The notes beneath the pieces are model-generated. The model had not been told where the DNA came from and did no database searches. It worked only from the letters and a program-made list of their open reading frames with translations. From Patulibacter minatonensis DSM 18081 (GTDB lineage Bacteria > Actinomycetota > Thermoleophilia > Solirubrobacterales > Solirubrobacteraceae), in assembly GCF_000519325.1 (NCBI RefSeq), contig NZ_KI912613.1, forward strand, positions 4,996,171-5,060,170: 64,000 nt of DNA, written 5' to 3'. Every line of letters starts with the position of its first letter. Positions within the stretch are counted from its first letter, which is position 1. Positions 25,177 through 35,442 of this stretch are shown here, one piece after another. A program made the translations under genes and the position numbers.

Positions 25177-26637
25177 CTACGGGGCGGCCTCCAGCGCCGG
25201 CGGGGCCGACGGGCCCCACTCGTCGAGCGTCGTCTGGAACAGTCCGCGGATGCGCTCGACCTGCGCCGGGATGTCCTCGGTGGCCCAGTCGGTCGTCGGC
25301 TGCGGCTCGAGCACCCGGACGTCGAGGGTGCCGCTGCGGATGTAGCCGTCGCCCCGCCACTGGAGCGCCCCGGCGTTGCGCAGGACGATCGGGACGATCG
25401 GGACCCCGGCCTGCTGCGCCATGTGGAAGGCGCCCTTCTTGAACGGCCCGAGCCGGGGCGTCATCGAGCGGGTGCCCTCGGGCGAGAGCACGATCGAGAC
25501 GCCCTCCTGCAGCCGCGCGACGACGGGATCGAGGACCTTCCGCGGGTCACCGGACCCGTCGCGCTCGACGAAGGCGATGCCGGCCAGCCGCGCGAACTGC
25601 CCGATCCCCGGCTGCGAGGCGACCTGCGCCTTCGCCACACCGGTCATGTCCTGGCGCAGCAGCCGCATCACCACGAGGCCGTCGATCCAGCTCTGGTGGT
25701 TGAAGATGAAGACCGCGGGGCGATGCGACCACGCGTGCTCCTCCCCCTCCACGTTCAGCCGGACCCCGGCGAACGCGAGCGCCAGCCGGCTGCCGACGTC
25801 GAGGGTCACGTCGACGGCGACCTTGCGGTCGCGGTTGAGCACCCCGAGGCCCAGACCGAGTCCGAACGACGTCGCCATGCTGCCGTACGCCGCGAGCGAC
25901 CGGACCTTGTCGACCACGCCCAGGGGCGTCCGCGCGACCAGGGTCTCGGTGGGCCAGCCCTGGCGCTCGGCGTGGGCGCGCAGGTCGTCGTGCGGATTGA
26001 TCGCCACGGCGTGCCCGACGACCGAGAGGAACTCGATGTCCTCCGCGCCGTTGGCGTAGCCGAAGCTGTCGATCAGCGCCACGTCGTGCGCGTCGGCGAA
26101 CGCCTCGACGGCGTCGGCCTTGCCCGCACCCCAGAGGATCGCGTCGTCGACGATGCCGCCGTCGAGGACCCCGTCGACGACCGACGGCGTCGTGCACAGC
26201 ACGTGCTCGACGTCGAGCTCCCGCACGACCGGCTCGATCTGGAACGGCAGCGCCGAGCTGGCGATGACGACGGTGTGACCACGGCGCTGGTGGGCCTCGA
26301 TGAGGAGGAAGGCGTCCTCGTACATCCACCCACCGGTGACGCTGCGGGCGAGCTTGCGTCCGGCGGCGTCCAGGTCCTCCTTGCGGCGACCCTTCAGCGC
26401 CCGGACCCCGACCCGCATCAGCTCCTCGAAGCTGCTGCGCCCGGCGGCGCCCTTGAGCCCGACGAGCGTCAGGTTCGCCATCTCCATCAGGCCGATGTCG
26501 CGGCGACGGAAGCGGTCCTTCATCAGCGCCGCCGCCGAGTACCCGTCGATGACGGTGCCGTCGAAGTCGAAGATCGCGGCGGTCTGCGGGCCCTCCGGTG
26601 CCGCCTCGATCGCGGCGAGGCGCTCCTCGAGGCTCAT
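25177..26637 (-). CDS. HAD-IB phosphatase / 1-acylglycerol-3-phosphate acyltransferase fusion
   Basis: 486 aa. N-terminal half: HAD-superfamily IB hydrolase with nucleophile loop FDFDGTVIDG (Asp24, Asp26), IASSALPFQIEP and IDSFGYANGAEDIEFL. C-terminal half: PlsC-type acyltransferase with FNHQSWIDG (His314, Asp319, HX4D), FVERDGSGDPRKVL and SPEGTRS (386-391). The fusion suggests sequential phosphatidic acid formation and dephosphorylation, i.e. feeding diacylglycerol to the adjacent WS/DGAT. Its ATG overlaps the WS/DGAT stop by 4 nt. Such fusions are known in actinobacteria; the coupling of activities here is inference. Confidence 0.93.
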   Translation of the reverse strand: MSLEERLAAIEAAPEGPQTAAIFDFDGTVIDGYSAAALMKDRFRRRDIGLMEMANLTLVGLKGAAGRSSFEELMRVGVRALKGRRKEDLDAAGRKLARSVTGGWMYEDAFLLIEAHQRRGHTVVIASSALPFQIEPVVRELDVEHVLCTTPSVVDGVLDGGIVDDAILWGAGKADAVEAFADAHDVALIDSFGYANGAEDIEFLSVVGHAVAINPHDDLRAHAERQGWPTETLVARTPLGVVDKVRSLAAYGSMATSFGLGLGLGVLNRDRKVAVDVTLDVGSRLALAFAGVRLNVEGEEHAWSHRPAVFIFNHQSWIDGLVVMRLLRQDMTGVAKAQVASQPGIGQFARLAGIAFVERDGSGDPRKVLDPVVARLQEGVSIVLSPEGTRSMTPRLGPFKKGAFHMAQQAGVPIVPIVLRNAGALQWRGDGYIRSGTLDVRVLEPQPTTDWATEDIPAQVERIRGLFQTTLDEWGPSAPPALEAAP

Positions 26638-28040
26638 GCCGTCGCCCCGGTCGTGCCGAGGACCTCGTCGAAGCCCTCACGCAAGCTGCGCCGCAGCAGC
26701 TCGACGTCGGTCACCGCGGCCGTGTCGACGGCGACGCCGATGCAGCACGTCCCGCGGTGGGAGATCAGCGTCGCCATGAACGCGGAGCCGGGCACCGGGC
26801 CCATCGGGTACACGGCGAGGACCTCGGCGCCGGCCATGAAGGCCTCGCGGTCGAGCCCGCGGAAGTTCGACGCCTGGACGTCGAGGCCGTTCGTGAAGCT
26901 CGCCGTCGCGCGCGTCAGGAGCGCCGTGGGTGCGCGGCTCATCATCGGCGCGGTGGCGCCCGTGAAGTCGAGGGCCGGCTCGCCCCGTGCGGCGAGGACC
27001 TGCTCCCGGATCCGGCGCACGCGCTCGGCGGGGTCGGGCTCCGCGACCGGGAGCGCGATGCGCGCGCCGGCGAACCGGTTGCCGCCGCTCTCGTCCTCTG
27101 CGGTCCTGAGGCTGATCGGCATGCCGAGCGGCACCTCGTCGACCTCGACCCCGATCGCCGCGTGGTAGCGCCGCAGCCCACCGCCGAGACCGGCGAGGTA
27201 GGCGTCGTTCAGCGACCCCCCGAGCCGCTTGCCCGCGGCGCTCAGGTCCTTCACGGGCACGTCGATCGGGAACAGCGCGCGACCGAGGCTGCGCTCGCGC
27301 ATCGCCGGCGAGGGCGTGCCCGCCGGGGCGCCGAGGACGCGGCCGAGCGACTGCGCGTAGCGCCGGGCGCTCGTGAACCCCTTGCGCGGCCGGACCGCGA
27401 GGCCGAGCGCCGCACGGCCGCCGCGCAACGCGAGCCCGGGGGTCCGCGTCGCCTGCCGGGTCGCGTGCCGGACGGCGAGCGCCGCACCCGAGCTCCGCGG
27501 TGCGGCGTCGAGCGGGCCCACCAGTCCGGCCGTGACCGTCGGGTCGCGCGTGGAGCTGTGCAGGAGGTCGAGCAGCTGCACGATCGCGGTGCCGTCCGCC
27601 ATGGCGTGGTGGAGCTTCAGGAGGTACATCGCCCGACCGTCCGGGAGCCCCTCGACCAGCACGCTCAGCCACTGCGGACGGGTGCGGTCGAAGCCCTCCT
27701 CGTGGAGGTCGCCCGCGACGCGCAGCGCGTCGTCGAGGGTGGAGCCCTCCGGCAGGCGCACCCGCCGGACGTGGACGTCGAGGTCGACCTCGGTGTCCAC
27801 CCACGCCGGCTGGCCGACGAGCGTCGGATCGTCGAGGATCCGCTGCCGCATCCGCCGGACGCGCCGCACCGCCCACTGGTGACCGGCGCGGAGCCGCTCC
27901 CACTCCGGCGCGTGGTCGAGGATCTCCACGACGACGCCGGCGGAGCGGAGCGCGGGGTTCGCGTCCGCGCGCCACATCATCGCCTCGAACGGGGTCAGCT
28001 CGTCCGCGACGCCCCAGTCCGCCGGTGCGTCGCGGCTCAT
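26634..28040 (-). CDS. WS/DGAT-family O-acyltransferase, copy 2
   Basis: 468 aa, very similar throughout to the copy at 20511. Active-site HHAMADG at 144-150, LTPFEAMMWRAD at the N terminus, [10 protein letters not shown], and [11 protein letters not shown] ... MGPVPGSAF near the end. It is the middle gene of a tightly overlapped operon: its ATG overlaps the stop of the alpha/beta hydrolase, and its stop overlaps the start of the HAD-PlsC fusion (both ATGA). The operon logic is triacylglycerol or wax ester turnover. Both copies keep the catalytic His and Asp, so neither is a relic. Confidence 0.93.
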   Translation of the reverse strand: MSRDAPADWGVADELTPFEAMMWRADANPALRSAGVVVEILDHAPEWERLRAGHQWAVRRVRRMRQRILDDPTLVGQPAWVDTEVDLDVHVRRVRLPEGSTLDDALRVAGDLHEEGFDRTRPQWLSVLVEGLPDGRAMYLLKLHHAMADGTAIVQLLDLLHSSTRDPTVTAGLVGPLDAAPRSSGAALAVRHATRQATRTPGLALRGGRAALGLAVRPRKGFTSARRYAQSLGRVLGAPAGTPSPAMRERSLGRALFPIDVPVKDLSAAGKRLGGSLNDAYLAGLGGGLRRYHAAIGVEVDEVPLGMPISLRTAEDESGGNRFAGARIALPVAEPDPAERVRRIREQVLAARGEPALDFTGATAPMMSRAPTALLTRATASFTNGLDVQASNFRGLDREAFMAGAEVLAVYPMGPVPGSAFMATLISHRGTCCIGVAVDTAAVTDVELLRRSLREGFDEVLGTTGATA

Positions 28041-28888
28041 GCCCCGACCTCCGTGCCCTGCTCGGCGTCGACGCGCCCGGTGACCTCGAGGATCGTCCGG
28101 GCCACGAGGGCCGGGTCGTCGAACATCGGCACGTGCCCGACCCCGGGCAGGTGCACGAGCTCGGCGTTCGGCAGGTGCTCCATGAGCGGCACCCCGTAAC
28201 CCGGGAACGGGATCGTCCGGTCCAGCTCGGCCCAGGCCACCCGCACGGGGCAGGTCACCTGCGACATGTCCTCGGCGAACGGGCCGTCCCGGAGCGTCGC
28301 GGCGAGGAACGGCTCGAGGATGGTGCAGGCCCCGAGGTCCTCGGTCATCTCGAGCGCGGCGGCGGCCGGGACGCGCTCCCCGTGCGCCATCACCGACCGG
28401 AACGCGAGCTTCCGGGCCCGCGGGCGTCGCAGCACCCGCAGCACGCCCGGGTTGGTCACGGAGCCGAACCGGCTCGCCTGGCGCATCAGCCGCGACACCC
28501 GGGCCAGGCGGCGGTCGTCGAGCCAGCCGCCGGCAGGGGAGAACGCGACGGCCGACGTGGCACGCCCGCGACGGGCGAGCTCCAGCGTCACCCAGCCCCC
28601 GAGCGAGTTGCCGACGACGTGGGCCGTCCCGAAGCCGGCCGCGTCCATCGCGCGCTCGACGTCGTCGGCGAGCGCCGCCACGCTGATCTCGGCGTCCGCG
28701 GGGTGGGGCGTGCCGCCGCCGTGCCCGAGCAGCGTCGGCGCGAGCACGTCGTGCTTCGCGGAGACCGCGGGGAGGACGGGCGTCCACACGCGCCAGGTGC
28801 CGGTGAGCCCGTGCAGGAGGACCAGCGGCGTTCCTTCGCCGGTGCGCACGAACGGCGGGGTGGAGGAGCCGGGCGGGTTCTGCGGCAT
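28037..28888 (-). CDS. Alpha/beta-fold hydrolase
   Basis: 283 aa. LVLLHGLTGTWRVW (oxyanion region, 22-35), nucleophile elbow VVGNSLGGWV with Ser95, and a late GVGHVPMFDDP His. An Asp in the AWAELDRTIPF loop completes a plausible triad. No signal peptide. First gene of the operon with WS/DGAT and HAD-PlsC, so an ester of a storage lipid or a monoacylglycerol is a reasonable substrate guess; the family is too broad to be sure. Confidence 0.85.
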   Translation of the reverse strand: MPQNPPGSSTPPFVRTGEGTPLVLLHGLTGTWRVWTPVLPAVSAKHDVLAPTLLGHGGGTPHPADAEISVAALADDVERAMDAAGFGTAHVVGNSLGGWVTLELARRGRATSAVAFSPAGGWLDDRRLARVSRLMRQASRFGSVTNPGVLRVLRRPRARKLAFRSVMAHGERVPAAAALEMTEDLGACTILEPFLAATLRDGPFAEDMSQVTCPVRVAWAELDRTIPFPGYGVPLMEHLPNAELVHLPGVGHVPMFDDPALVARTILEVTGRVDAEQGTEVGA

Positions 28889-29026
28889 GGGGAGTCCGAT
28901 CTGGAGCGGTCGAGGCGGGGCGCCGTGCGGGACGCCCCGCGGACGACGCTATCGGCGGGACGTGGGCCCGGACGACCGGTGCGCCCGCACGTTGTGCGGA
29001 CGGACACCGGCCGGGCGGGTGCCGGT

Positions 29027-29060
29027 GCCGGTCCGCGGGCCGCGGGCCCCGCGGACCGGC
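29027..29060 (-). terminator. Terminator hairpin after the alcohol dehydrogenase gene
   Basis: GCCGGTCCGCGG (29027-29038) and CCGCGGACCGGC (29049-29060) are perfect 12-bp arms with a 10-nt loop, starting 6 nt past the TAA of the gene. Strong hairpin, no T-run. Confidence 0.8.
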
Positions 29061-29066
29061 GGGGCG

Positions 29067-30176
29067 TTACGCCGCGTCGGGGACGAGGACGACCTTCACG
29101 ACCTCGCCGCGGTGCTGGGCGTCGACGGCCTCGTTGATCTGCGACAGCGGGAACGTCTCGATCAGCTTGTCGAACGGGAACTTGCCCGCCTTGTGCCACT
29201 CGAGCATCTTCGGGATGAAGACGTCGGGGTCGGAGTCGCCCTCCTGGATGCCCCGGACCGTCAGCCCCAGCGCGAGCAGCGGCAGGTACGGGATCGGGGT
29301 CAGGATGTCGAGCGCCGGCGGCACGGCGAGGATGCCGTAGGTCGCGTGGAAGTCCACGGCTGCCGTGGAGCCCGCGATGACGTCCGGGATCCCGGTGGTG
29401 TCGACGACGAAGTTCGCGCCGGAGGGCACGATCGCGCGCACGAGCTCGCCGATGTCGCCCGAGGTCGGGTCGATCGCATGGGTGGCACCGAGCTCGAGCG
29501 CGAGCTCGCGGCGCGCGGCCACGGGCTCGGACACGATGATGGTCCCGGCCTCCTGGATCGCTCCGCCCATCGCGGCGGCGAGACCGACGGGACCGCCACC
29601 GAGGATCAGGAGGGTGGAGCCCTTCGTGACCTTCAGCGAGTTGACGACGGCACCGGCGCCGGTCATCAGGCCGCAGCCGAGCGGGCCGACGAGCTCGATC
29701 GGGACGTCGTCGCCGACCGGGACGACGTTGCGCTCGGAGGTGAGCGCGTACGACGCGAACGAGGACTGCCCGAAGAAGCTGCCGTGGACGGCCTCGCCGT
29801 CCTTGTTCAGCGTGACGGCGCCGTCGCCCTGCACGCCGCCGTAGTTCAGCGGGGCGAAGTTGTGGCAGTAGGAGGGGTCGTCGTCCTTGCACGTCGGGCA
29901 GGTGCCGCAGGTCGCGAAGCCGACGGCGACCTTGTCGCCGACCTTGACCTTGGTGACGCCCTCGCCGATCGCCTGGACGATGCCCGAGCCCTCGTGCCCG
30001 AAGACGGCCGGCAGAGGAGCGGGGAGGATCTGATCGCGCGCGGTGAGGTCGGTGTGGCAGAGCCCGACGCCCTTGATCTCGACGATCAGCTCCCCGGCCC
30101 GCGGCGCCTGGAGCTCGAGCTTCTCGATGGTGAACGGCTTCCCGCCCTCGCGTACGACTGCTGCAGTGATGTCCAT
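29067..30176 (-). CDS. Zinc-dependent alcohol dehydrogenase (aryl/allyl-alcohol type)
   Basis: 369 aa MDR-family NAD(P)-dependent dehydrogenase. Catalytic zinc ligands Cys40 (GLCHTD) and His61-Glu62 (GHEG); structural zinc Cys90, Cys93, Cys96, Cys104; Rossmann LLILGGGPVGLAAAMG. The insertion-rich structural-zinc lobe and AVGFATCGTCPTC resemble benzyl/aryl-alcohol and class III-like dehydrogenases. ATG at 30176 follows AGGAG. Monocistronic, ended by a strong hairpin. It could oxidise the alcohol made by the P450s 15 kb away; that is inference from the pathway, not linkage. Confidence 0.92.
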   Translation of the reverse strand: MDITAAVVREGGKPFTIEKLELQAPRAGELIVEIKGVGLCHTDLTARDQILPAPLPAVFGHEGSGIVQAIGEGVTKVKVGDKVAVGFATCGTCPTCKDDDPSYCHNFAPLNYGGVQGDGAVTLNKDGEAVHGSFFGQSSFASYALTSERNVVPVGDDVPIELVGPLGCGLMTGAGAVVNSLKVTKGSTLLILGGGPVGLAAAMGGAIQEAGTIIVSEPVAARRELALELGATHAIDPTSGDIGELVRAIVPSGANFVVDTTGIPDVIAGSTAAVDFHATYGILAVPPALDILTPIPYLPLLALGLTVRGIQEGDSDPDVFIPKMLEWHKAGKFPFDKLIETFPLSQINEAVDAQHRGEVVKVVLVPDAA

Positions 30177-30439
30177 GGTGCTCCTCGTTGGGTCGATGAC
30201 GGGCGACCCGGGAGGTCCGGCGTGCAGGTGTCGGCGACGTCGGTCTCGCGGGTCGGGGCGAACGTATCCGCACACCCGACGGGTCGTCGCGGGCGCGCGA
30301 CCTTCCGCTGGGAGTCTCTCCAGCGACCGCCCCGCCGCCGTCGCCCCCGGGACGGGGCTTCCCCTCCCGTTGGGGGTCAATCCACCCGTCGAGGAGGTCG
30401 ATGTGAACGATCGTTCATCCCTCGTGGTAGCGTGGCGCC
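30177..30439. other. Divergent promoter region, alcohol dehydrogenase / LLM oxidoreductase
   Basis: No gene in this stretch. It holds the alcohol dehydrogenase ribosome site, the palindromic operator at 30403-30418 and a TAGCGT -10 box at 30428-30433 whose transcript would begin at or near the GTG at 30440. Confidence 0.65.
30403..30418. promoter_or_regulatory. Palindromic operator GTGAACGATCGTTCAT
   Basis: The core TGAACGATCGTTCA (30404-30417) is a perfect 14-bp palindrome. It ends 9 nt before the TAGCGT -10 box, essentially the same spacing as at the PucR-type promoter (8 nt), so one regulator probably represses both promoters. Confidence 0.8.
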
Positions 30440-30520
30440 GTGCCCAATCCGAGCCCGCTCCACGACATCGTCGGACCCGTCGAGCACGGCACCGACCACC
30501 GTGCCGGGACGGGCCGATGA
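30440..30520 (+). CDS. Leader mini-ORF, 26 aa, overlapping the LLM gene start (ATGA)
   Basis: GTG at 30440 is 6 nt after the TAGCGT -10 box, fitting a leaderless start. The frame (MPNPSPLHDIVGPVEHGT...) runs to a TGA overlapping the ATG of the LLM gene, which has only a weak GGGACGGG before it. Translation coupling is plausible. Composition gives no hint of an attenuator amino acid. Confidence 0.45.
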   Translation: MPNPSPLHDIVGPVEHGTDHRAGTGR

Positions 30521-31443
30521 CCCGCGCCCCGCGCCCCTGGGCGGGCATCGGCGTCGCCGTCCCGAGCGTCGACGCGTACGGCATCGGCCACCCCGTGCTG
30601 GACGTCGCCCGCGCGGCGGAGGACCACGGCCTGGACCACGTCTGGGTGCCCGACCACCTCGTCTTCCACCGCCCGATCGTCGAAGCGCTCACGACGCTGG
30701 CGATGATCGCCGGCGCCACGTCGCGCGTGAAGCTCGGCACCGCGATCCTCAATCCCGCGCTGCGCCCGCTGATCTGGACCGCCAAGCAGCTCCAGACCCT
30801 CGAGACCCTGGCCCCCGGCCGCACCCTCCTGGGTGTCGGGATGGGCGGCGAGTACGAGCCCGAGTGGACCGCCGCGGGCGTGAACCGCAAGCAGCGCGCC
30901 CGTCGGTTGGACGAGGCGCTCGACCTGCTGCCCGCGCTGTTCTCCGGCGAGCCCGTGACGCACGAGGGTCTCCACGGGATCGACACCCCGGCGATGGTCC
31001 CGAGCGCCCCGGTGCCCCCGGTCCTGATCGGCGGCCGCGCCGAGCCCGCGCTCCGACGCACCGCCCGCGCCGGCGACGCCTGGCTGCCGATGTGGCTGGA
31101 CCCCGACCAGGTCGCCACCGGCCTCGCGCAGCTCGCGGAGTACGCCGCGGAGCTGGACCGCCCCGCCCCCGGCGCCGCCCTCGTCGCGTTCATCAACGTG
31201 AACGACGACGAGGAGCGCGGCCACCAGGAGGCCGCGGAGCTCGTCAAGAAGCAGTACGGCATGCCCTACGAGAAGGTCCGCAAGTGGACGATCGTGGGCT
31301 CGGAGGACCAGGTCGCCGAACGCCTCGAGGAGTACCGCCGGGCCGGTATCGAGGGCTTCTCCTTCGCCGTCGCCGGTCCCGACCAGCTGACCCAGGTCGA
31401 GCGCATCGCGGGCGTCCGCGCACGCCTCGGCCTCACCGTCTGA
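30517..31443 (+). CDS. LLM-class F420-dependent oxidoreductase
   Basis: 308 aa, bacterial luciferase-like TIM barrel that probably uses F420H2 or FMN. Typical features: GIGVAVPSVDAYG at strand 1, AAEDHGLDHVWVPDHL, AGATSRVKLGTAILNP, LLGVGMGGEYEPEW, RRLDEALDLL, PPVLIGGRAEPALRRTARAGDAWLP, and a closing EEYRRAGIEGFSF. Actinobacteria use such enzymes on diverse ketones, alcohols and lipids; the substrate is unknown. It precedes an acyl-CoA dehydrogenase gene by 28 bp and is probably cotranscribed, under the palindrome at 30403. Confidence 0.88.
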   Translation: MTRAPRPWAGIGVAVPSVDAYGIGHPVLDVARAAEDHGLDHVWVPDHLVFHRPIVEALTTLAMIAGATSRVKLGTAILNPALRPLIWTAKQLQTLETLAPGRTLLGVGMGGEYEPEWTAAGVNRKQRARRLDEALDLLPALFSGEPVTHEGLHGIDTPAMVPSAPVPPVLIGGRAEPALRRTARAGDAWLPMWLDPDQVATGLAQLAEYAAELDRPAPGAALVAFINVNDDEERGHQEAAELVKKQYGMPYEKVRKWTIVGSEDQVAERLEEYRRAGIEGFSFAVAGPDQLTQVERIAGVRARLGLTV

Positions 31444-31471
31444 CCCCCGCACGACGCACCCCGAGGACCCC

Positions 31472-32635
<1,164 letters not shown>

Positions 32636-32643
32636 GCCAGACG

Positions 32644-32678
32644 CGGCGCGCGACCGGGGCGATCCCGACCGCGCGCCG
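32644..32678. terminator. Bidirectional terminator hairpin
   Basis: CGGCGCGCG (32644-32652) and CGCGCGCCG (32670-32678) are perfect 9-bp arms; the site lies between convergent genes (stops at 32635 and 32738). Confidence 0.65.
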
Positions 32679-32737
32679 CCGGCCGGGACCGCGCGGCGTC
32701 GCCACGGCCCCGCCGCGTCCGCGCGCGGCCGGCTGGG

Positions 32738-34411
32738 TCAGCCCGCGTCGCGCAGCCGGTCGCGCAGCTCGGTGCGGCGGATCTTGCCGCTGATCGTCTT
32801 CGGCAGCTCCTCCACGAAGTGGATCTCCCGCGGGTACTTGTACGGCGCGGTCAGCTGCTTGACGTGGTCCTGGAGCTCCTTCGCGAGCGCGTCGGAGGCC
32901 TCGTGGCCCGCCGACAGGATCACGAACGCGGTGACGATCTCGGTGCGGTCGGGGTCGGGCTTGCCGACGACCGCGGCCTCCGTCACCGCGGGGTGCTCGA
33001 CGAGGGCGGACTCGACCTCGAACGGACCGATGCGGTACGCCGACGAGGTGATCACGTCGTCGTCGCGGCCCTCGAACCAGAGGTACCCGTCGGGGTCGCG
33101 GGCGGCCTTGTCGCCCGTGAAGTACCAGCCGTCGTGGAATCGCTCGGCCGTCGCCTCGGCGTTGCCGTCGTAGCCGCGGAAGAGCCCGACGGGCCGGTGC
33201 TCGCCGTCGGTGCGGATCGCGATGTCGCCGACCTGGCCGTCCGGGGCGCGCTGCAGCTCGGCGTCGAGCACCTGGACGTCCCAGCCGGGCATCGGCAGGC
33301 CCATCGACCCGGAGCGCACGGGCACGGAGCGGTAGTTCGCGATCGTCACGGAGGTCTCGGTCTGCCCGTAGCCGTCGTGCACCGTGAGGCCGCCCGTGCC
33401 CTTGGCCCAGACCTTGATGACCTCGGGGTTCAGGGGCTCCCCCGCGCTCGTGCAGTGCCGCAGCGCCGAGAGGTCGAAGGCCTTCAGGTCCGCCTGGACG
33501 AGGGTCCGGTAGAGCGTCGGGGGCGCGCAGAAGGAGGTGATGCCGCGGTCGGCGAGGATCCCGAGGATCACGTCCGCGGTCGGCTTGCCGAGCTGCACCT
33601 GCACGATGGTGGCGCGCTCGTGGAGCTGCCCGAAGAGCGTGCCGAAGGCGGCCTTCGCCCAGCCCGGGTCGGTGACCGCCCAGTGCCGGTCGCCCGGACG
33701 CAGGTCGTGCCAGAAGCGGGCCGTCGGGACGTGCGCCAGGCCGTACTCCTGGACGTGGGTGACCATCTTGGGGTGCGACACCGTGCCGCTCGTGAAGTAC
33801 ACGAGCATCGGGTCCTCGCGCGCCGTCGGGTCGTCGGGGAGGTCCCCGCCGTCCTCGGGCGCGGCGTCGACGACCGAGGCCAGATCCAGCCAGGTCCCGT
33901 CCGCGGTGTCCACGCCGCCGCAGGCGATCCGGGTCCGCAGCGCCGCCGGCACGTGAGCGATGGCGTCGATCTTCGCGGCGCCGGCGACGTCGGTCACGGC
34001 GGCGACGGCCCCGGACTGCTCGAGCCGGTAGGCGATGTCCTTCGTCGTCAGCAGGTTCGGCCCCGGCATCGGCACGGCGCCGATGCGGATCGCCCCGAGG
34101 ACGGCCGTGTACCACTCGGCGATCCGCGGCAGCATCACGAAGACGCGGTCGCCCTTGCCGACCCCCTGGTCGAGCAGGGCGCGGCCGAACCGCCGGGCGT
34201 CCCGCGCGAGGTCCGCGGCGGTCTGCTCGGCGGTGGTCTCCCCGTCGGGACCGATCGACAGGACGGCGAGGTCGTCCGGCGCGTCGTGCGCCCAGCCCTC
34301 GACGATGTCGATCACGGCGTTGTAGCGCGCGGGCACGTCGATCCGGAAGGTCCGGCGCGCCTCCTCGTAGTCGGTGAGGCGCGGCGGGACGTCGCGGCCG
34401 GGCGCGCTCAC
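32738..34411 (-). CDS. AMP-dependent acyl/aryl-CoA synthetase
   Basis: 557 aa from a GTG at 34411 that overlaps the aldolase stop (GTGA). ANL-superfamily ligase that activates a carboxylate via acyl-AMP. Motifs: P-loop [12 protein letters not shown] (T-S-G-T core), YGQTETS (A5), [30 protein letters not shown] (the A8 hinge) and catalytic Lys in [10 protein letters not shown]. It resembles the medium-chain acyl-CoA synthetase (ACSM) group, which also takes benzoate-type acids. Last gene of the hydratase-dehydrogenase-aldolase operon, so it may activate an aromatic or short-chain acid of the same route. Confidence 0.93.
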   Translation of the reverse strand: MSAPGRDVPPRLTDYEEARRTFRIDVPARYNAVIDIVEGWAHDAPDDLAVLSIGPDGETTAEQTAADLARDARRFGRALLDQGVGKGDRVFVMLPRIAEWYTAVLGAIRIGAVPMPGPNLLTTKDIAYRLEQSGAVAAVTDVAGAAKIDAIAHVPAALRTRIACGGVDTADGTWLDLASVVDAAPEDGGDLPDDPTAREDPMLVYFTSGTVSHPKMVTHVQEYGLAHVPTARFWHDLRPGDRHWAVTDPGWAKAAFGTLFGQLHERATIVQVQLGKPTADVILGILADRGITSFCAPPTLYRTLVQADLKAFDLSALRHCTSAGEPLNPEVIKVWAKGTGGLTVHDGYGQTETSVTIANYRSVPVRSGSMGLPMPGWDVQVLDAELQRAPDGQVGDIAIRTDGEHRPVGLFRGYDGNAEATAERFHDGWYFTGDKAARDPDGYLWFEGRDDDVITSSAYRIGPFEVESALVEHPAVTEAAVVGKPDPDRTEIVTAFVILSAGHEASDALAKELQDHVKQLTAPYKYPREIHFVEELPKTISGKIRRTELRDRLRDAG

Positions 34412-35442
34412 GACGCGCTCGCCCCGGTCGCGAGGTCGGCGGCCTGCGCCGCCGCGATCTCGCCGGCGACGTCGACGATCCAGTCCTCCTGGCCCGCGAC
34501 GGCCTTGCGGCGACCCAGCTCGACGAGCACGTCGCGCGGGTCGATCCCCAGCCGCTCGCTGTGGCGCTTGGCGTGGAGCAGGAACGTCGAGTAGACGCCG
34601 GCGAAGCCGAGCGCGAGCGACTCGCGGTCGGGGAACGGCTGGAACGGCATGAACGGCTGGACGACCTGCTCGGCGGCGTCGGAGAGCCCGAAGACGTCGA
34701 AGCCGGTGTCGATGCCCGACTGGTGCAGGACCGCGGCCAAGAGCTCCGTCGCCGCGTTGCCCGCGCCCGCACCGAGTCCGCGGAGGCAGCCGTCGATCCG
34801 GGTCGCGCCGGCCTCGACCGCTGCGATCGTGTTGCCGACGGCGAGCCCGAGGTTGTTGTGCCCGTGGAACGCGACCTCGGGGACGACCTCGGCGAGGGCG
34901 GCCACCCGGTCCCGGACGCCTGCCGGCACGAGCGCGCCGGCCGAGTCCACGATGTAGACGCACGTCGCGCCGTAGCCGGCCATCAGCGCGGCCTGCTCGG
35001 CGAGCTGCGCCGGCTCGATCATGTGGGACATCATCAGGAAGCCGATCGGCTCCAGACCGAGCTCCTGCGCCGCGGCGAAGTGCTGTTGGGAGATGTCCGC
35101 CTCGGTGCAGTGCGTGGCGATGCGGACCGCCTTCACCCCCAGGTCGGCGGCCGCCTTCAGGTCGCGGCGGGTACCGACGCCGGGGAGCAGGAGGACGCCG
35201 ATGTCGGTCGACTCCGAGACCGCGACGGCCCGCTCGATCAGCTCGAGCTCCGGCACGTGCGACATGCCGTACTGCAGCGAGGACCCGCCGAGCCCGTCGC
35301 CGTGGGTGACCTCGATCAGCGAGACGCCGGTGCCGTCGAGCGCGCGCACGACGTCCTCGACCTGCTGCACCGTGTAAGCGTGGCGCATCGGGTGGGACCC
35401 GTCGCGCAGCGTCGTGTCGGTGATGCGGATGCGGGAGCTCAT
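34408..35442 (-). CDS. 4-hydroxy-2-oxovalerate aldolase
   Basis: 344 aa, DmpG/BphI/MhpE type. It splits 4-hydroxy-2-oxoacids to pyruvate and an aldehyde. Visible: [16 protein letters not shown] (metal-binding Asp and catalytic region, 6-21), [35 protein letters not shown] (metal His pair), [14 protein letters not shown]. The ATG overlaps the stop of the acetaldehyde dehydrogenase gene; in this family the two proteins form a complex that channels the aldehyde. Length and motif order are standard. Confidence 0.95.
   Translation of the reverse strand: MSSRIRITDTTLRDGSHPMRHAYTVQQVEDVVRALDGTGVSLIEVTHGDGLGGSSLQYGMSHVPELELIERAVAVSESTDIGVLLLPGVGTRRDLKAAADLGVKAVRIATHCTEADISQQHFAAAQELGLEPIGFLMMSHMIEPAQLAEQAALMAGYGATCVYIVDSAGALVPAGVRDRVAALAEVVPEVAFHGHNNLGLAVGNTIAAVEAGATRIDGCLRGLGAGAGNAATELLAAVLHQSGIDTGFDVFGLSDAAEQVVQPFMPFQPFPDRESLALGFAGVYSTFLLHAKRHSERLGIDPRDVLVELGRRKAVAGQEDWIVDVAGEIAAAQAADLATGASAS

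Noticed and set aside
20511-28040. The two WS/DGAT genes as a recombination-generated composite element
   Set aside because: They are similar but clearly diverged throughout, with different neighbours and no flanking repeats or transposase.
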